Made by a program: the position numbers and the translations under genes
Shown here: piece after piece, positions 28,692 to 36,980 of the stretch
How positions within the stretch are numbered: the stretch's first letter is position 1
How the letters are laid out: every line of letters starts with the position of its first letter
Source: a virus
IMG/VR virus record: IMGVR_UViG_3300042294_002495
Span: 1 to 38,971 of that record
Length of the DNA stretch: 38,971 bases
Strand: one strand, 5' to 3'
Notes under the pieces: model-generated
Databases searched by the model: none
The model's input: only the letters and a program-made list of their open reading frames with translations
What the model was told of the DNA's origin: nothing

Positions 28692-29957
28692 ATGTCTCTG
28701 ACCCAATTGCAGGATCAGCGCGGTCGCCTCGTCACCCAGGCCCGCGAAGCTCTCGACGAGATCCGGTCGAACACCGACGAAGCCCGCGCCGCCGAGCTCG
28801 AGCAGCGTCACGATGCGATCATGGCTGATTTCGACAAGGTCGAAGCCAACATCGCCCGCGAAGAGCGCCAGGCTGTGATCGAAGCGCGCCTCGAAGAAGT
28901 CCGGGCCCAGCGCCGTCCCGACATGGGCGGCAGCGAAGCTCCCGGCGCTGACGAGGGCAAGGCGCTCGACTATCGCGCTGCATTCATCGAACTGGCCCGC
29001 AACGGCTTTGATCCGGCGGAAGTCTCGCCCGAAGCGCGCGCTGTGCTGAAGGCCGGCATCGTGTCGAAGATCGAAGGCCGCGCCCAGACCGCCGGCACCA
29101 CCACCGCGGGCGGCTTCACCGTGCCGACCGAGCTGGCCGCTGTCGTTGACAAGACGATGGCGATCTGGGGCCCGATGTACGACAGCGACATCTGCACCGT
29201 CATCAATACCTCGGGCGGCAACCCGCTCGACTTCCCGACCACCAACGACATCAGCCGCGTCGTGGCCCAGCACACTGAAGCTGCCGCCATGACCGACGAT
29301 GCCGGTGAGGATGCGGTGTTCGGCAAGATGACGCTGAACGCCTTCGCCTACGACACCGAATGGGTGCGGATTTCGATGGAGCTGCTGCAGGATTCGGCAG
29401 TCAACATCGAGGCTTTCATCGGCGAATTGCTCGGCGAGCGTCTGGCCCGCCGCGTCAACCGCGAACTGACCGTGGGCGACGGCACCGGCGATCCGACCGG
29501 CATCGTCGTGGGCTCCACGCTCGGCCGCACCGCCGCTTCGACCACCGCGATCACGGCGGACGAAATCATCGACCTGCAGCACTCGGTCGATGCCGCCTAT
29601 CGCAGCTCGCCCAAGGCGCGGTTCATGTTCCACGACCTGGTGCTCGGCGCGATCCGCAAGCTCAAGGACGGCCAGGGCAATTACCTCTGGCAGATGGGCG
29701 ACGTCCGCGTCGGCGCTCCGGCGACCCTGCTGGGCCAGAACTACAGCGTGAACAACGCGATGGCCTCGGCCATCACAACCGGCCAGCGCGTCGTCGTCTT
29801 CGGGGATTTCTCGAAGTATTACGTCCGCAAGGTCGGCTCGCCGGTGATCGGCGTGCGCCGCGAAGTCTACTGGCCCGACATCGGCCTCGCCGGTGTGGTC
29901 CGCCTGGACGGCAAGCTGATCCAGACCGGCGCCGTGAAGCACCTCATCACCGCCTAA
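28692..29957 (+). CDS. HK97-family major capsid protein, 421 aa
   Basis: Forms the icosahedral head. The N-terminal ~95 residues are a charged coiled coil (EARAAELEQRHDAIMADFDK), the delta/scaffolding domain removed by the protease. The capsid fold then starts near TAGTTTAGGFTVPTELAAVV, with LLQDSAVNIEAFIGELLGER, NRELTVGDGTGDPTGIV, and a late VVFGDFSKYYVRKVGSPVI. A GGAGA site lies upstream. Probable cleavage lies around residues 95-115 (inference). Confidence 0.95.
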   Translation: MSLTQLQDQRGRLVTQAREALDEIRSNTDEARAAELEQRHDAIMADFDKVEANIAREERQAVIEARLEEVRAQRRPDMGGSEAPGADEGKALDYRAAFIELARNGFDPAEVSPEARAVLKAGIVSKIEGRAQTAGTTTAGGFTVPTELAAVVDKTMAIWGPMYDSDICTVINTSGGNPLDFPTTNDISRVVAQHTEAAAMTDDAGEDAVFGKMTLNAFAYDTEWVRISMELLQDSAVNIEAFIGELLGERLARRVNRELTVGDGTGDPTGIVVGSTLGRTAASTTAITADEIIDLQHSVDAAYRSSPKARFMFHDLVLGAIRKLKDGQGNYLWQMGDVRVGAPATLLGQNYSVNNAMASAITTGQRVVVFGDFSKYYVRKVGSPVIGVRREVYWPDIGLAGVVRLDGKLIQTGAVKHLITA

Positions 29958-29985
29958 TCGGGCGGCTGATCTGAAACCAAATGCG

Positions 29986-30014
29986 GGGGCGGGCTTCGGC
30001 TCGCCCCTGTTTCT
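29986..30014 (+). terminator. UUCG-capped hairpin after the capsid gene
   Basis: GGGGCGGGC-TTCG-GCTCGCCCC, a 9-bp stem with one G-T pair and a very stable TTCG tetraloop, followed by TGTTTCT. The U tract is weak, so it may be a partial terminator or an mRNA-stabilising hairpin that raises capsid output relative to later genes. Confidence 0.65.
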
Positions 30015-30028
30015 GCAAGGTGCTCCCC

Positions 30029-30223
30029 ATGAAAATCAAGATGACGGTCAGCTTGGCCGGGACCGACTTCGTTCTCAGCCCTGGCGAAGAGACCAAGCGC
30101 TTCGACGCCGCCGAGGCGCATCGCCTGATCGAGGCCGGTTACGCCGTGCCGGTCGCGGATGCTCCGGCTGATGTTGCCAAGCGCGATGCCAAGGCCCGCA
30201 AGCCGAAGCTCGAAACCCGCTGA
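30029..30223 (+). CDS. Small head-region hypothetical protein, 64 aa
   Basis: Starts MKIKMTVSLAGTDFVLSPGE with AAGG upstream. The FDAAEAHRLIEAGYAVPV segment is typical of small proteins placed right after HK97-like capsid genes. The C-terminus is a Lys/Arg-rich tail. Function unknown; possibly a head-completion or connector accessory. Confidence 0.6.
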   Translation: MKIKMTVSLAGTDFVLSPGEETKRFDAAEAHRLIEAGYAVPVADAPADVAKRDAKARKPKLETR

Positions 30224-30255
30224 CGCCCTGCCCGCGCTGATCGAGGTAAATTGAC

Positions 30256-30813
30256 ATGGGATTGAAGCGAACGGTCGAACCGTCCGACATGCCTGTCACC
30301 CTCGTGGAAGCGAAGGCCCAGTGCCGGGTGCAATTCGCCGACGAGGACCAGTTGATCGAAGATCTGATCGCGGCCGCTACGTCGATGGTCGAACACTACA
30401 TCGGCCGCTCGCTGACGACGCAGACCTGGCGGCTGACGCTTGACAAGTTTACCGATCGCATCGTGTTGCCGCGCGGCCCGGTGCAATCGATCTCTGCCTT
30501 CACCTATCTCGACGCGGCCGGCGTAAGCCAGACGGTACCGGGAACGACCTACGCCTTCGATGATGATGCAGACCCGCAGATGGTGGTGCGCCAGCCTTCG
30601 GCCTCTTGGCCTTCGGTCGGCAACCTGATCAACCCGGTGTCGATCACCTATGTCGCGGGCTATTCGGCCCTCGAGCGCGATATCAAGCAGGCGATCCTGA
30701 TGCTGGTGGCCAACTGGTTCGAGAATCGCGAGACGCTGTTGACCGGGACGATCGTCGCCCAAATGCCGTTTGGCACGATGGCGCTGCTCGAAAATCACCG
30801 GAGCTTTGCCTGA
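30256..30813 (+). CDS. Head-tail connector protein (gp6-like), 185 aa
   Basis: Family pattern of phage gp6-like adaptors: MPVTLVEAKAQCRVQFADED, LIEDLIAAATSMVEHYIGRS, LTTQTWRLTLDKF, and a C-terminal ITYVAGYSALERDIKQAILM, LVANWFENRE. These helical proteins dock on the portal. The stop overlaps the next start (TGATG). Confidence 0.88.
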   Translation: MGLKRTVEPSDMPVTLVEAKAQCRVQFADEDQLIEDLIAAATSMVEHYIGRSLTTQTWRLTLDKFTDRIVLPRGPVQSISAFTYLDAAGVSQTVPGTTYAFDDDADPQMVVRQPSASWPSVGNLINPVSITYVAGYSALERDIKQAILMLVANWFENRETLLTGTIVAQMPFGTMALLENHRSFA

Positions 30814-31166
30814 TGGGTGCCGGTGATCAGATGGCTATTCCTGCCGGCAGCCTCGACCACTTCGTTCAATTCCAGAGAAAGGTTCTGGTGTCCGACGGAT
30901 TGGGGCACGCTGAAGCCTGGGAAAATAGCGGCGCGCCGCAGCCTGCCAGCAAGCGCGACATCAGCGATGGCGAGCGCTGGCGCGCAGGTGAAGTCCAGGC
31001 GCATGTCACGACCCGTTTTGTAATCAGGTCGAGCACCTTTGCTCGGACAGTCAATCCCGGTTGGCGGCTAATGTGCGATGGCCGCATGTATGATATTTTC
31101 GGCATCAAGGAGCTTGGGCGCAACCGCTGGATCGAGATTACGGCAGCGGCGCGGAACGATGGCTAA
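30813..31166 (+). CDS. Head closure / head-tail adaptor protein, 117 aa
   Basis: Beta-rich protein of the SPP1 gp16-like type: AGSLDHFVQFQRKVLVSDGL, GERWRAGEVQAHVTTRFVIR, a DIFGIKELGRNRWIEITA ending. It closes the connector after packaging. It may start at 30813 (coupled, TGATG) or 30831. Overlaps the next gene by 8 bp. Confidence 0.85.
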   Translation: MGAGDQMAIPAGSLDHFVQFQRKVLVSDGLGHAEAWENSGAPQPASKRDISDGERWRAGEVQAHVTTRFVIRSSTFARTVNPGWRLMCDGRMYDIFGIKELGRNRWIEITAAARNDG

Positions 31167-31671
31167 GTTTCAGATCGAGGGCCTCAAGGATTTAGAGGCG
31201 GCTTTCAAGGAATTGGAAAACGTCAACCAGCGCAAGGCCTCGGCCCGGCGCGCGATGAAGAAGGCTGCGCAGCCGATCGCCGATGATGCGGCGAGGCTGG
31301 CCCCGCGCGAGTTCGGGACGCTGAGCGAAAGCATCAAGGTCGGCACGGTGTTGTCAAAGCGACAGCGCGCCCTGCACCGCAAGATGTTTCGGGACGACCG
31401 CGCGGCGGTGGAAATGTTCGTCGGCCCCGGGCCCTTGTCGAGCGCGCACAATCAGGAGTTCGGGAACGAGCATAACCCGCCGCAGCCTTTCATGCGGCCG
31501 GCGCTGGATAGCAACGCGCAGCGCTACCTAGAGACGATCGGCAAGGAACTATGGGCGGACATCGATAAGACGGCCAAGCGCGCGGCGAACAAGGCAACGC
31601 GGTTGGCATCGCGCGGCGCGGCGCTGGATAGCAACGCTGATCTGCTGCGGTCAGGGCTCGGGGGTGAGTGA
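31159..31671 (+). CDS. Tail completion protein (HK97 gp10-like), 170 aa
   Basis: Family motifs: IEGLKDLEAAFKELENVNQR, KKAAQPIADDAARLAPREFG-TL, and the late FVGPGPLSSAHNQEFGNEHN followed by PQPFMRPALDSN, the usual 'PFMRPA' signature. It joins the tail tube to the head. Start 31159 is chosen; the frame overlaps the adaptor gene by 8 bp. Confidence 0.88.
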   Translation: MAKFQIEGLKDLEAAFKELENVNQRKASARRAMKKAAQPIADDAARLAPREFGTLSESIKVGTVLSKRQRALHRKMFRDDRAAVEMFVGPGPLSSAHNQEFGNEHNPPQPFMRPALDSNAQRYLETIGKELWADIDKTAKRAANKATRLASRGAALDSNADLLRSGLGGE

Positions 31672-32048
31672 TGGAAGAGGAACTGCAAATCCTCCTCACT
31701 GGCGGACTGTCTGTTCCTGATGCTCAAATTGGGTGGTTTACCGCGCCGCAAGGCGTTGCCCGCCCGCACGTTGTCATGAACGTCATCACCGCCGCTGAAG
31801 GCTTAGTGATGAACGGCCCGAACGGCCTCGAGGAAGGCATCGTGCAGATCGACGTTTATTCGCTGAACCGCGCCGAGGTCAAAACCGTGGCCCGCGCGAT
31901 CCGCGATCTTTTGCATGGATACCGTGGCGGCGGGTTTCGAATGATCCGCCACGACCGGATGCGCGACACGCGCGAGGGCGGCAGCAATGAAGCCGAGCGG
32001 CCCTACCGCGTGAGCATGGATTTCACCTTTGGATGGAGTGCTGAATAA
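31671..32048 (+). CDS. Tail terminator-like protein (DUF3168/gp17-like), 125 aa
   Basis: Starts on the previous stop (TGATG). Contains PHVVMNVITAAEGLVMNGPN, IVQIDVYSLNRAEVKTVARA-IRDLL and a closing YRVSMDFTFGW, the layout of DUF3168 proteins that cap the tail tube. The stop overlaps the tail tube start (TAATG). Confidence 0.82.
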   Translation: MEEELQILLTGGLSVPDAQIGWFTAPQGVARPHVVMNVITAAEGLVMNGPNGLEEGIVQIDVYSLNRAEVKTVARAIRDLLHGYRGGGFRMIRHDRMRDTREGGSNEAERPYRVSMDFTFGWSAE

Positions 32049-32806
32049 TGCCCCAAGCTGCGAGTCAGGCCGATCTGGCCTATGATTGGGAACTGTGGAT
32101 CGGGCGCGGGACTTCTCCTGTCGTCTGGACGCAGATCTATGGCTTCGAAAGCCTGCCGTTCCCCGATCAGGTGCCCGAAGACATCGATGTGACGCACATC
32201 AACTCCCCTGGCCGCACCCGCGAAACCATCCCCGGTCTGATCCCGGTGGTGGACTGGTCGCAGGATAAGCAGCTGTGGAGCGATGCGGGTGACACGCTGC
32301 TTGAGACCTTGTCTGCGCTCACAGCGGAAGGCAACCGTGAGATTGTGCAGTTCGAGTTCAATCTTGACCCTGCTGGCCTCGGCCTGCGCCGCACTTATCG
32401 CGGCTATGTGAACAGCTTCAATCCGACCGCATCGGTTGGCGAGAAGGCAATGGCTTCGGTAGCAATCAAAATTCTTGATCGCCAAGCCACCAATCCGCGC
32501 ACGATCGCGGGCGTGGTAATCCCGAGCAACACCTTCCTGCCTGCCATTTCCGGCACGGCGCAGGTCGGCCAAACCCTGTTTGCCTTCCAGGGCGTGTGGG
32601 CGAATGGCACCACCGGCTTCGCCTATCAGTGGCAGGAAAACATCTCGAGCACGTGGACCAACATCAGCGGCGCCACCAACCAGACCCTTGTGGTCCCCGG
32701 TGGTAGCACGGTTGGGCGGCCCCTGCGTGTTCAGGTGCGCGCCAGCAACTCGGCAGGCCAGTCCGCTTTCGTGAACAGCCCCCAAACCGCTAACGTGATT
32801 TCGTGA
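32048..32806 (+). CDS. Major tail (tube) protein with C-terminal Ig-like domain, 252 aa
   Basis: Residues 1-160 follow the GTA/siphovirus tube fold: DWELWIGRGTSPVVWTQIYG, FPDQVPEDIDVTHINSPGRT, RETIPGLIPVVDWS. Residues ~165-252 form a separate beta domain, with LPAISGTAQVGQTLFAFQGV, FAYQWQENI and RVQVRASNSAGQSAF, typical of Ig-like surface decorations on tail tubes. It polymerises to form the tail tube. GTGA coupling to the chaperone gene. Confidence 0.88.
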   Translation: MPQAASQADLAYDWELWIGRGTSPVVWTQIYGFESLPFPDQVPEDIDVTHINSPGRTRETIPGLIPVVDWSQDKQLWSDAGDTLLETLSALTAEGNREIVQFEFNLDPAGLGLRRTYRGYVNSFNPTASVGEKAMASVAIKILDRQATNPRTIAGVVIPSNTFLPAISGTAQVGQTLFAFQGVWANGTTGFAYQWQENISSTWTNISGATNQTLVVPGGSTVGRPLRVQVRASNSAGQSAFVNSPQTANVIS

Positions 32807-33144
32807 CAATGATCGATCCGACTGGCGCTGTTGAAATCCAGTTCGGCGGGAAGACCTACGCGATGCGCCTCACCATGCGGGGAATCGCCCGCCTTCAAGC
32901 CAAGCACGGGCGCACGCTCGCGGGGTTGCTTGACGACACGCAAGGCGATTTCCCCGACATGGGCGTCGTGCTCGATCTCGTCTCCGAGGCTTTGCAGCGG
33001 GGCGAAGGGCTGGACGCGGCAGCTGCCGATGATCTGGCCGACGAGATCGCCACGGCTGACGCATCGGTCGTAGGGCGCATTATGGCTTCGGCCTTCCCCG
33101 ATGCCGAGGGAAACGCGCAGAGGAAAAAGGCGGCGGGGGGTTAG
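32803..33144 (+). CDS. Tail assembly chaperone, short (unshifted) form, 113 aa
   Basis: Matches the GTA-type chaperone family: GAVEIQFGGKTYAMRLTMRG, IARLQAKHGRTLAGLLDD, then an acidic helical region. GTG 32803 is coupled to the tube stop; ATG 32809 is an alternative. The last codons read GCG GGG GGT TAG, with a -1 slippery site directly before the stop, so a longer fusion is expected. It would coat the tape measure during tail assembly. Confidence 0.85.
   Translation: MTMIDPTGAVEIQFGGKTYAMRLTMRGIARLQAKHGRTLAGLLDDTQGDFPDMGVVLDLVSEALQRGEGLDAAAADDLADEIATADASVVGRIMASAFPDAEGNAQRKKAAGG
33135..33141 (+). promoter_or_regulatory. Programmed -1 frameshift site G GGG GGT
   Basis: A canonical X XXY YYZ heptamer in the chaperone reading frame, immediately before its TAG (33142-33144). 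After slipping, reading continues in the -1 frame to 33431. This is the equivalent of the lambda G/GT shift. Confidence 0.78.
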
Positions 33145-33431
33145 ACCTCCCGCAGCTGTGTAAGACCTACATCGCGGCAGGGCTTGATCCCGCGCGCTTT
33201 TGGGAACTGACCCCGCGCCTGTTTGCGCTGGAAATGGAAGGCGCGGGCGAACGCTGGAAAGCGGCCCGCGCCTTGACCTGGTGGGGCGCAATGATGCCGC
33301 ACCTTAAAGACCCGCCCGATCTCGAAAAATTCTCCGGTTACGAGCCGGACAAGCGAGAGAAAGTGCGCCGCTGGCTTGCGGCGTGGGATCGGGTTGACGC
33401 TGGATTGGGACGAAACCGGAAAGGCTTGTGA
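33141..33431 (+). CDS. Tail assembly chaperone, frameshifted C-terminal extension (96 codons)
   Basis: The frame has no start codon before ATG 33234, while upstream sequence already encodes the family motif: LDLPQLCKTYIAAGLDPARF, WELTPRLFALEMEGAGERWK, the usual 'FW-LTPR-----M-G---R' of second chaperone genes in alphaproteobacterial phages and GTAs. It should be made as a -1 fusion to the upstream gene (about 209 aa in all). Its TGA overlaps the tape measure start. Confidence 0.78.
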   Translation, partial: LDLPQLCKTYIAAGLDPARFWELTPRLFALEMEGAGERWKAARALTWWGAMMPHLKDPPDLEKFSGYEPDKREKVRRWLAAWDRVDAGLGRNRKGL

Positions 33432-35326
33432 TGGCAGGATCGGTGATCGGCGCACTCCGCGTGAATCTCGGGCTTGATAGCGCCGAGTTCATCAGGGGCA
33501 CAAAGCAGGCGCAGTCCGGCATGGACAAGATGTCGGCGCACATGAAGGCTGTGGGGATCGGCCTGGCCGCGTCTCTGAGCGCGGCATTCGTCTCGATCGG
33601 CAAGGCGGCAGTCGAAGGCGCAGTTGCCCAGCGCCAGGCCGTGGCGCAGGTCGAAGCGGCGCTGGCCAGCATGGGCGGCGCGGCAGGCCGGACGGCCGAG
33701 CAGCTTGTCGCCGCAGCCGACGCGATGGAATTGCGCTCGCTGTTTGATGCTGATGTGATCCTCAAGCAGGTGACCGCCAACCTGCTGACCTTTGGCAATA
33801 TTGCTGGTGAGCAGTTTGACCGCGCGCAGCAGGCAGCGATTGACATGGCGACCCGCCTCGGCGGCGAGCCGCAAGCGGCGGCGATTGCCCTGGGCAAGGC
33901 GTTGAATGATCCGATCAAGGGGATCACGGCGCTGACCCGCGTTGGTGTGCAGTTTACCGAGCAGCAGAAGCAGCAGATCGCGGCGATGGTCGAAGCTGGC
34001 GATGTGGCCGGCGCGCAAAGCGTGATCCTGGCGGAACTCGAGCGGCAATTCAGCGGCGCGGCGGAGGCGGCGGCGGATGCCTCGCCCTATCGCGCTTTTC
34101 AGGTCATCCTCGGCCAGATCGGCGACGTGATCGGCGAAGCGCTGCTGCCCAGCCTGTTCCGTTTCAGCGAATGGCTGCTGGCCAATCGCGCCGAAATCCT
34201 CGAAAACGCGAACCGCATCGGCGATTTCATTTCGGCGGTGATCGATCTCGGCGTGCGCGTGGCATCTGTCGCGTCCTGGGTCGAGGAGCGCTTCGGCGCC
34301 ATCGCAAGGGCGATCAATTTCATCATCAACCCGCTGCAGACCGCGCTCCACCTGTTGCGCGGCTTCGGGATTATCGGCGGCGCGCGTGGCGGCGGGATGG
34401 TCGGCGATAACCCCGCAGCCAATGCGCTGCGCGGGCTGACGGCCCAGTCCGAGGGCGCAACCCGATCGCTTGCATCGCTTGGTGCCTCGGCTGCGGGCTC
34501 GGGCGACAGGCTTGGCCGGTCGCTGGGCGGCGGGGCGCGCGCGGCGAGCGCGGCGATCAGGCCACTGCGCGATGAGGTGCGCGACCTGGTCGAGCGGCTG
34601 TTCCCCGAATTGGGGACGCGCTCAAAGATGGCCGAGCTGGCGCTGCTCGATCAGGCGGCGGCGCAGGGCAAGATCACCGAACAGATCCGCCAGCAAGGGC
34701 GGCTGCGCATTCTGGGTGTAAGCGGCGAGCGCGATGTTTCTGGCGTGACCAATGAAGGCCCGCTCGACGCGGCCAAGCGGGTCGCGGCAAGCGCGGACAT
34801 CGTCAACCAAAGCCTCGACGAGCTGAGCGGCAAAACCAAGGTGCAGACGGTCGCCGTGGCGGACAACTTCGCCCAGATGTCGCAGCGCATCACGGGCGCG
34901 CTTCAGGGCCTCACCAACAGCATCAGGTCGGGCGATTTCCTCGGCATCCTTGGCGGGGTGCTGGATATCTTCACCCAGCTGGGGAGCAGCGGCATCTTCG
35001 GCCAGGGCTTGGCCTCGCGTATCAATGCCCCGCGCTCTTTTAACGGCGGTGGCTTCACCGGCATGGGTGCACGCTCTGGCGGGCTGGATGGCAAGGGCGG
35101 GTTTCTCGCCATGCTTCACCCGCGCGAGTCTGTCACTGATCACACCAAGGGTGGCTTCGGCGGCGGCGCGAACATCAACGTCACGGTTGGCGTTGATCCG
35201 GCCACCGGCAACCTGACCGCCTTTGTCGATAACCGCTTTGCGCGGATGGCCCCGGCTGTGGGCGCTGCGGCATCAGCGGACGCGGTTGGCCGCATCCAGC
35301 GGATGCAGTCGCGGAGGCTTGCCTGA
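33431..35326 (+). CDS. Tape measure protein, 631 aa
   Basis: Long helical protein that sets tail length. ATG 33431 overlaps the previous stop (TGATG). The N-terminus contains GALRVNLGLDSAEFIRGTKQ, followed by Ala-rich helices, LLTFGNIAGEQFDRAQQAAI and KALNDPIKGITALTRVGVQF (tape-measure family motifs), a hydrophobic region near residues 255-320, and a Gly-rich C-terminus with NGGGFTGMGARSGGLDGKGG. From the usual ~0.15 nm per residue the tail would be about 95 nm (inference). No lytic domain is seen. Confidence 0.92.
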   Translation: MAGSVIGALRVNLGLDSAEFIRGTKQAQSGMDKMSAHMKAVGIGLAASLSAAFVSIGKAAVEGAVAQRQAVAQVEAALASMGGAAGRTAEQLVAAADAMELRSLFDADVILKQVTANLLTFGNIAGEQFDRAQQAAIDMATRLGGEPQAAAIALGKALNDPIKGITALTRVGVQFTEQQKQQIAAMVEAGDVAGAQSVILAELERQFSGAAEAAADASPYRAFQVILGQIGDVIGEALLPSLFRFSEWLLANRAEILENANRIGDFISAVIDLGVRVASVASWVEERFGAIARAINFIINPLQTALHLLRGFGIIGGARGGGMVGDNPAANALRGLTAQSEGATRSLASLGASAAGSGDRLGRSLGGGARAASAAIRPLRDEVRDLVERLFPELGTRSKMAELALLDQAAAQGKITEQIRQQGRLRILGVSGERDVSGVTNEGPLDAAKRVAASADIVNQSLDELSGKTKVQTVAVADNFAQMSQRITGALQGLTNSIRSGDFLGILGGVLDIFTQLGSSGIFGQGLASRINAPRSFNGGGFTGMGARSGGLDGKGGFLAMLHPRESVTDHTKGGFGGGANINVTVGVDPATGNLTAFVDNRFARMAPAVGAAASADAVGRIQRMQSRRLA

Positions 35327-35922
35327 TGGCCGCGATTGTTTTGCCGACCACCCCCAGTCCGCTTGCCCTCGCGTGGCAGCTTCTCGACTTTGGCAACACT
35401 CAAAAGGGCGCGCTTGGCGGGGCAACGCAGCGCATCAACCGGCTTGGCAATCGCTGGTCGGTCAATGTTACGATGCCGCCGCTGACGGCGCTGCAGGCGC
35501 GCAACTGGTCTGCTGGCCTGACCGCCGCACTGCAAAACGGCGTGCGCCTGGCAATTGTCCAACCCGATTTCGTGATAGGCGCGCCGGGGACGGTGCTGGT
35601 CAATGGCGCCGGGCAGGCTGGCCCTTCGCTGGTCTGTAATGGGGCCACCCCCGGCTATATCGCGCGCATCGGGCAATGGGCTTCGGTGACGACCGGCGGG
35701 GTGCGCTATCTTTACCAGATCGCGGCGGATGCCACGGCGTCGGGCGGCGGGGCGCTGAGCTTGACGCTGACCACCCCGCTGCGCGTCGCGCACGCTAACA
35801 ATGATCCGGTAAACCTCGCAACGCCCGAGATTGAAGGGCTGATTGTCAGTTTGCCCGCTTGGGGAATTGACGTTGACCGGCTGACGCGGGGATTCAGCTT
35901 TACCATCGAGGAAGCCCGATGA
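35326..35922 (+). CDS. Distal/minor tail protein, 198 aa
   Basis: Coupled to the tape measure stop (TGATG). Beta-rich, with GATQRINRLGNRWSVNVTMP and PPLTALQARNWSAGLTAA, a pattern seen in distal-tail-like proteins of phages with GTA-like tips. Ends WGIDVDRLTRGFSFTIEEAR. It likely forms the ring at the end of the tube. Assignment rests on position and layout. Confidence 0.72.
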   Translation: MAAIVLPTTPSPLALAWQLLDFGNTQKGALGGATQRINRLGNRWSVNVTMPPLTALQARNWSAGLTAALQNGVRLAIVQPDFVIGAPGTVLVNGAGQAGPSLVCNGATPGYIARIGQWASVTTGGVRYLYQIAADATASGGGALSLTLTTPLRVAHANNDPVNLATPEIEGLIVSLPAWGIDVDRLTRGFSFTIEEAR

Positions 35923-36539
35923 GCGCGCTTGATCCGGTTGTCACGATCATCGGCCTGGTCAAGTTCGAGCCGCCGAGCGGTGCTGTGCGCCTGTGCGATG
36001 GCGGCTTTTGCGACTTTGCCAGCGAGCGTTACGAAAATGCGCATCCGATCTTCGGCACGCTGGCCGAACCTGATGAATTTGCCGCGGCATTTGGAGACAT
36101 GGCAGAAAGCGGCACGCTAGCGCTAATCCCCGCACCGGGGGCAACGGGTTGGTTCAACCCGAACCTCCGCAACAGCCGCGTGCGCTTCTGGCTGGGCGAG
36201 CTGGACACAGACGGCAAGACGGTGATCAGCGCCGAACTCATGGCGGACATGCTAGTCGATACGATCGACCGCGTGATTGGCGCTGATGGTTCGGTAACGC
36301 TCGAGCTTGGCCTGATCGGGCGCGCTGAAAAGCTGTTCCTGGTGAACGAAGGCAATGTCTGCTCTGAGCGCCATCATAAGAGCGTCTGGGTTGGCGAAAA
36401 CGGCTTCAACAATTGCACCGACACGGTGCAGCCGATTGCCTGGGGCGTTGCCTCTGCGCCCTCTGGCACTTTCGGTGGCGGAAGCGGCGGCGGTGGTGGT
36501 GGCGGATTGGACAACCTGTTCGAGCAGTTTCAGCGATGA
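35919..36539 (+). CDS. Minor tail / tail hub protein, 206 aa
   Basis: Follows the distal tail gene with ATGA coupling. Typical features: VRLCDGGFCDFASERYENAH, LADMLVDTIDRV-like helix, and SERHHKSVWVGENGFNNCTD near the C-terminus, which recurs in hub proteins of this tail type. A Gly-rich linker (GGGSGGGGGGG) precedes the end. Four Cys residues might bind metal or an Fe-S cluster as described for some tail hubs; this is a guess. Confidence 0.72.
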   Translation: MSALDPVVTIIGLVKFEPPSGAVRLCDGGFCDFASERYENAHPIFGTLAEPDEFAAAFGDMAESGTLALIPAPGATGWFNPNLRNSRVRFWLGELDTDGKTVISAELMADMLVDTIDRVIGADGSVTLELGLIGRAEKLFLVNEGNVCSERHHKSVWVGENGFNNCTDTVQPIAWGVASAPSGTFGGGSGGGGGGGLDNLFEQFQR

Positions 36540-36979
36540 AGGTTGAACTGGCCTTGCGCGGCGCTGTCACCGACAGCGTGATCGGGCTGCTGCGCGACAA
36601 GCCGTTTTCGTGGAACGGCGCGAATTGCATTGTCCTCGCCCGCGCGCAAGCGGTGGCGATGGGCCATGACGTTCCCAAGGTGCCGGCGTTCAAGACGGCT
36701 GTGGGCGCGATGAAGGCGCTGAAGCGGCAAGGCGTGAGCAGCACGAGGGAATTGCTCGACAAGTGGTTCGAGCGCCACCCCGCCCCAGCTTTCGCGCGCG
36801 TAGGCGATCTGGTTTTGCTTCCCGGTGAGAATGACGAAGGCGAGCGGGATGACACCTTGGCCGCCGTGTGCATCGCAGACGGGCGCGGCAACCTGTTCGG
36901 ATGGCACCCTGACAAGCCGGACGGGCTGGCGGTGATTAAGTCGGCGCAGACGGCGGCAATTGCCGCGTGGAGGCTCTAG
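36536..36979 (+). CDS. DUF6950 / NlpC-P60-like tail protein, 147 aa
   Basis: Start 36536 is coupled to the previous stop (ATGA). The N-terminal PFSWNGANCIVLARAQAVAM contains Cys31 in the place of the NlpC/P60 nucleophile, followed by helices and then VGDLVLLPGE and NLFGWHPDKPDG, with a candidate His. In GTA-like clusters this slot encodes a cell-wall peptidase used during DNA entry. The family (DUF6950) is NlpC/P60-related by layout; activity is unproven. Confidence 0.75.
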   Translation: MKVELALRGAVTDSVIGLLRDKPFSWNGANCIVLARAQAVAMGHDVPKVPAFKTAVGAMKALKRQGVSSTRELLDKWFERHPAPAFARVGDLVLLPGENDEGERDDTLAAVCIADGRGNLFGWHPDKPDGLAVIKSAQTAAIAAWRL

Positions 36980-36980
36980 C

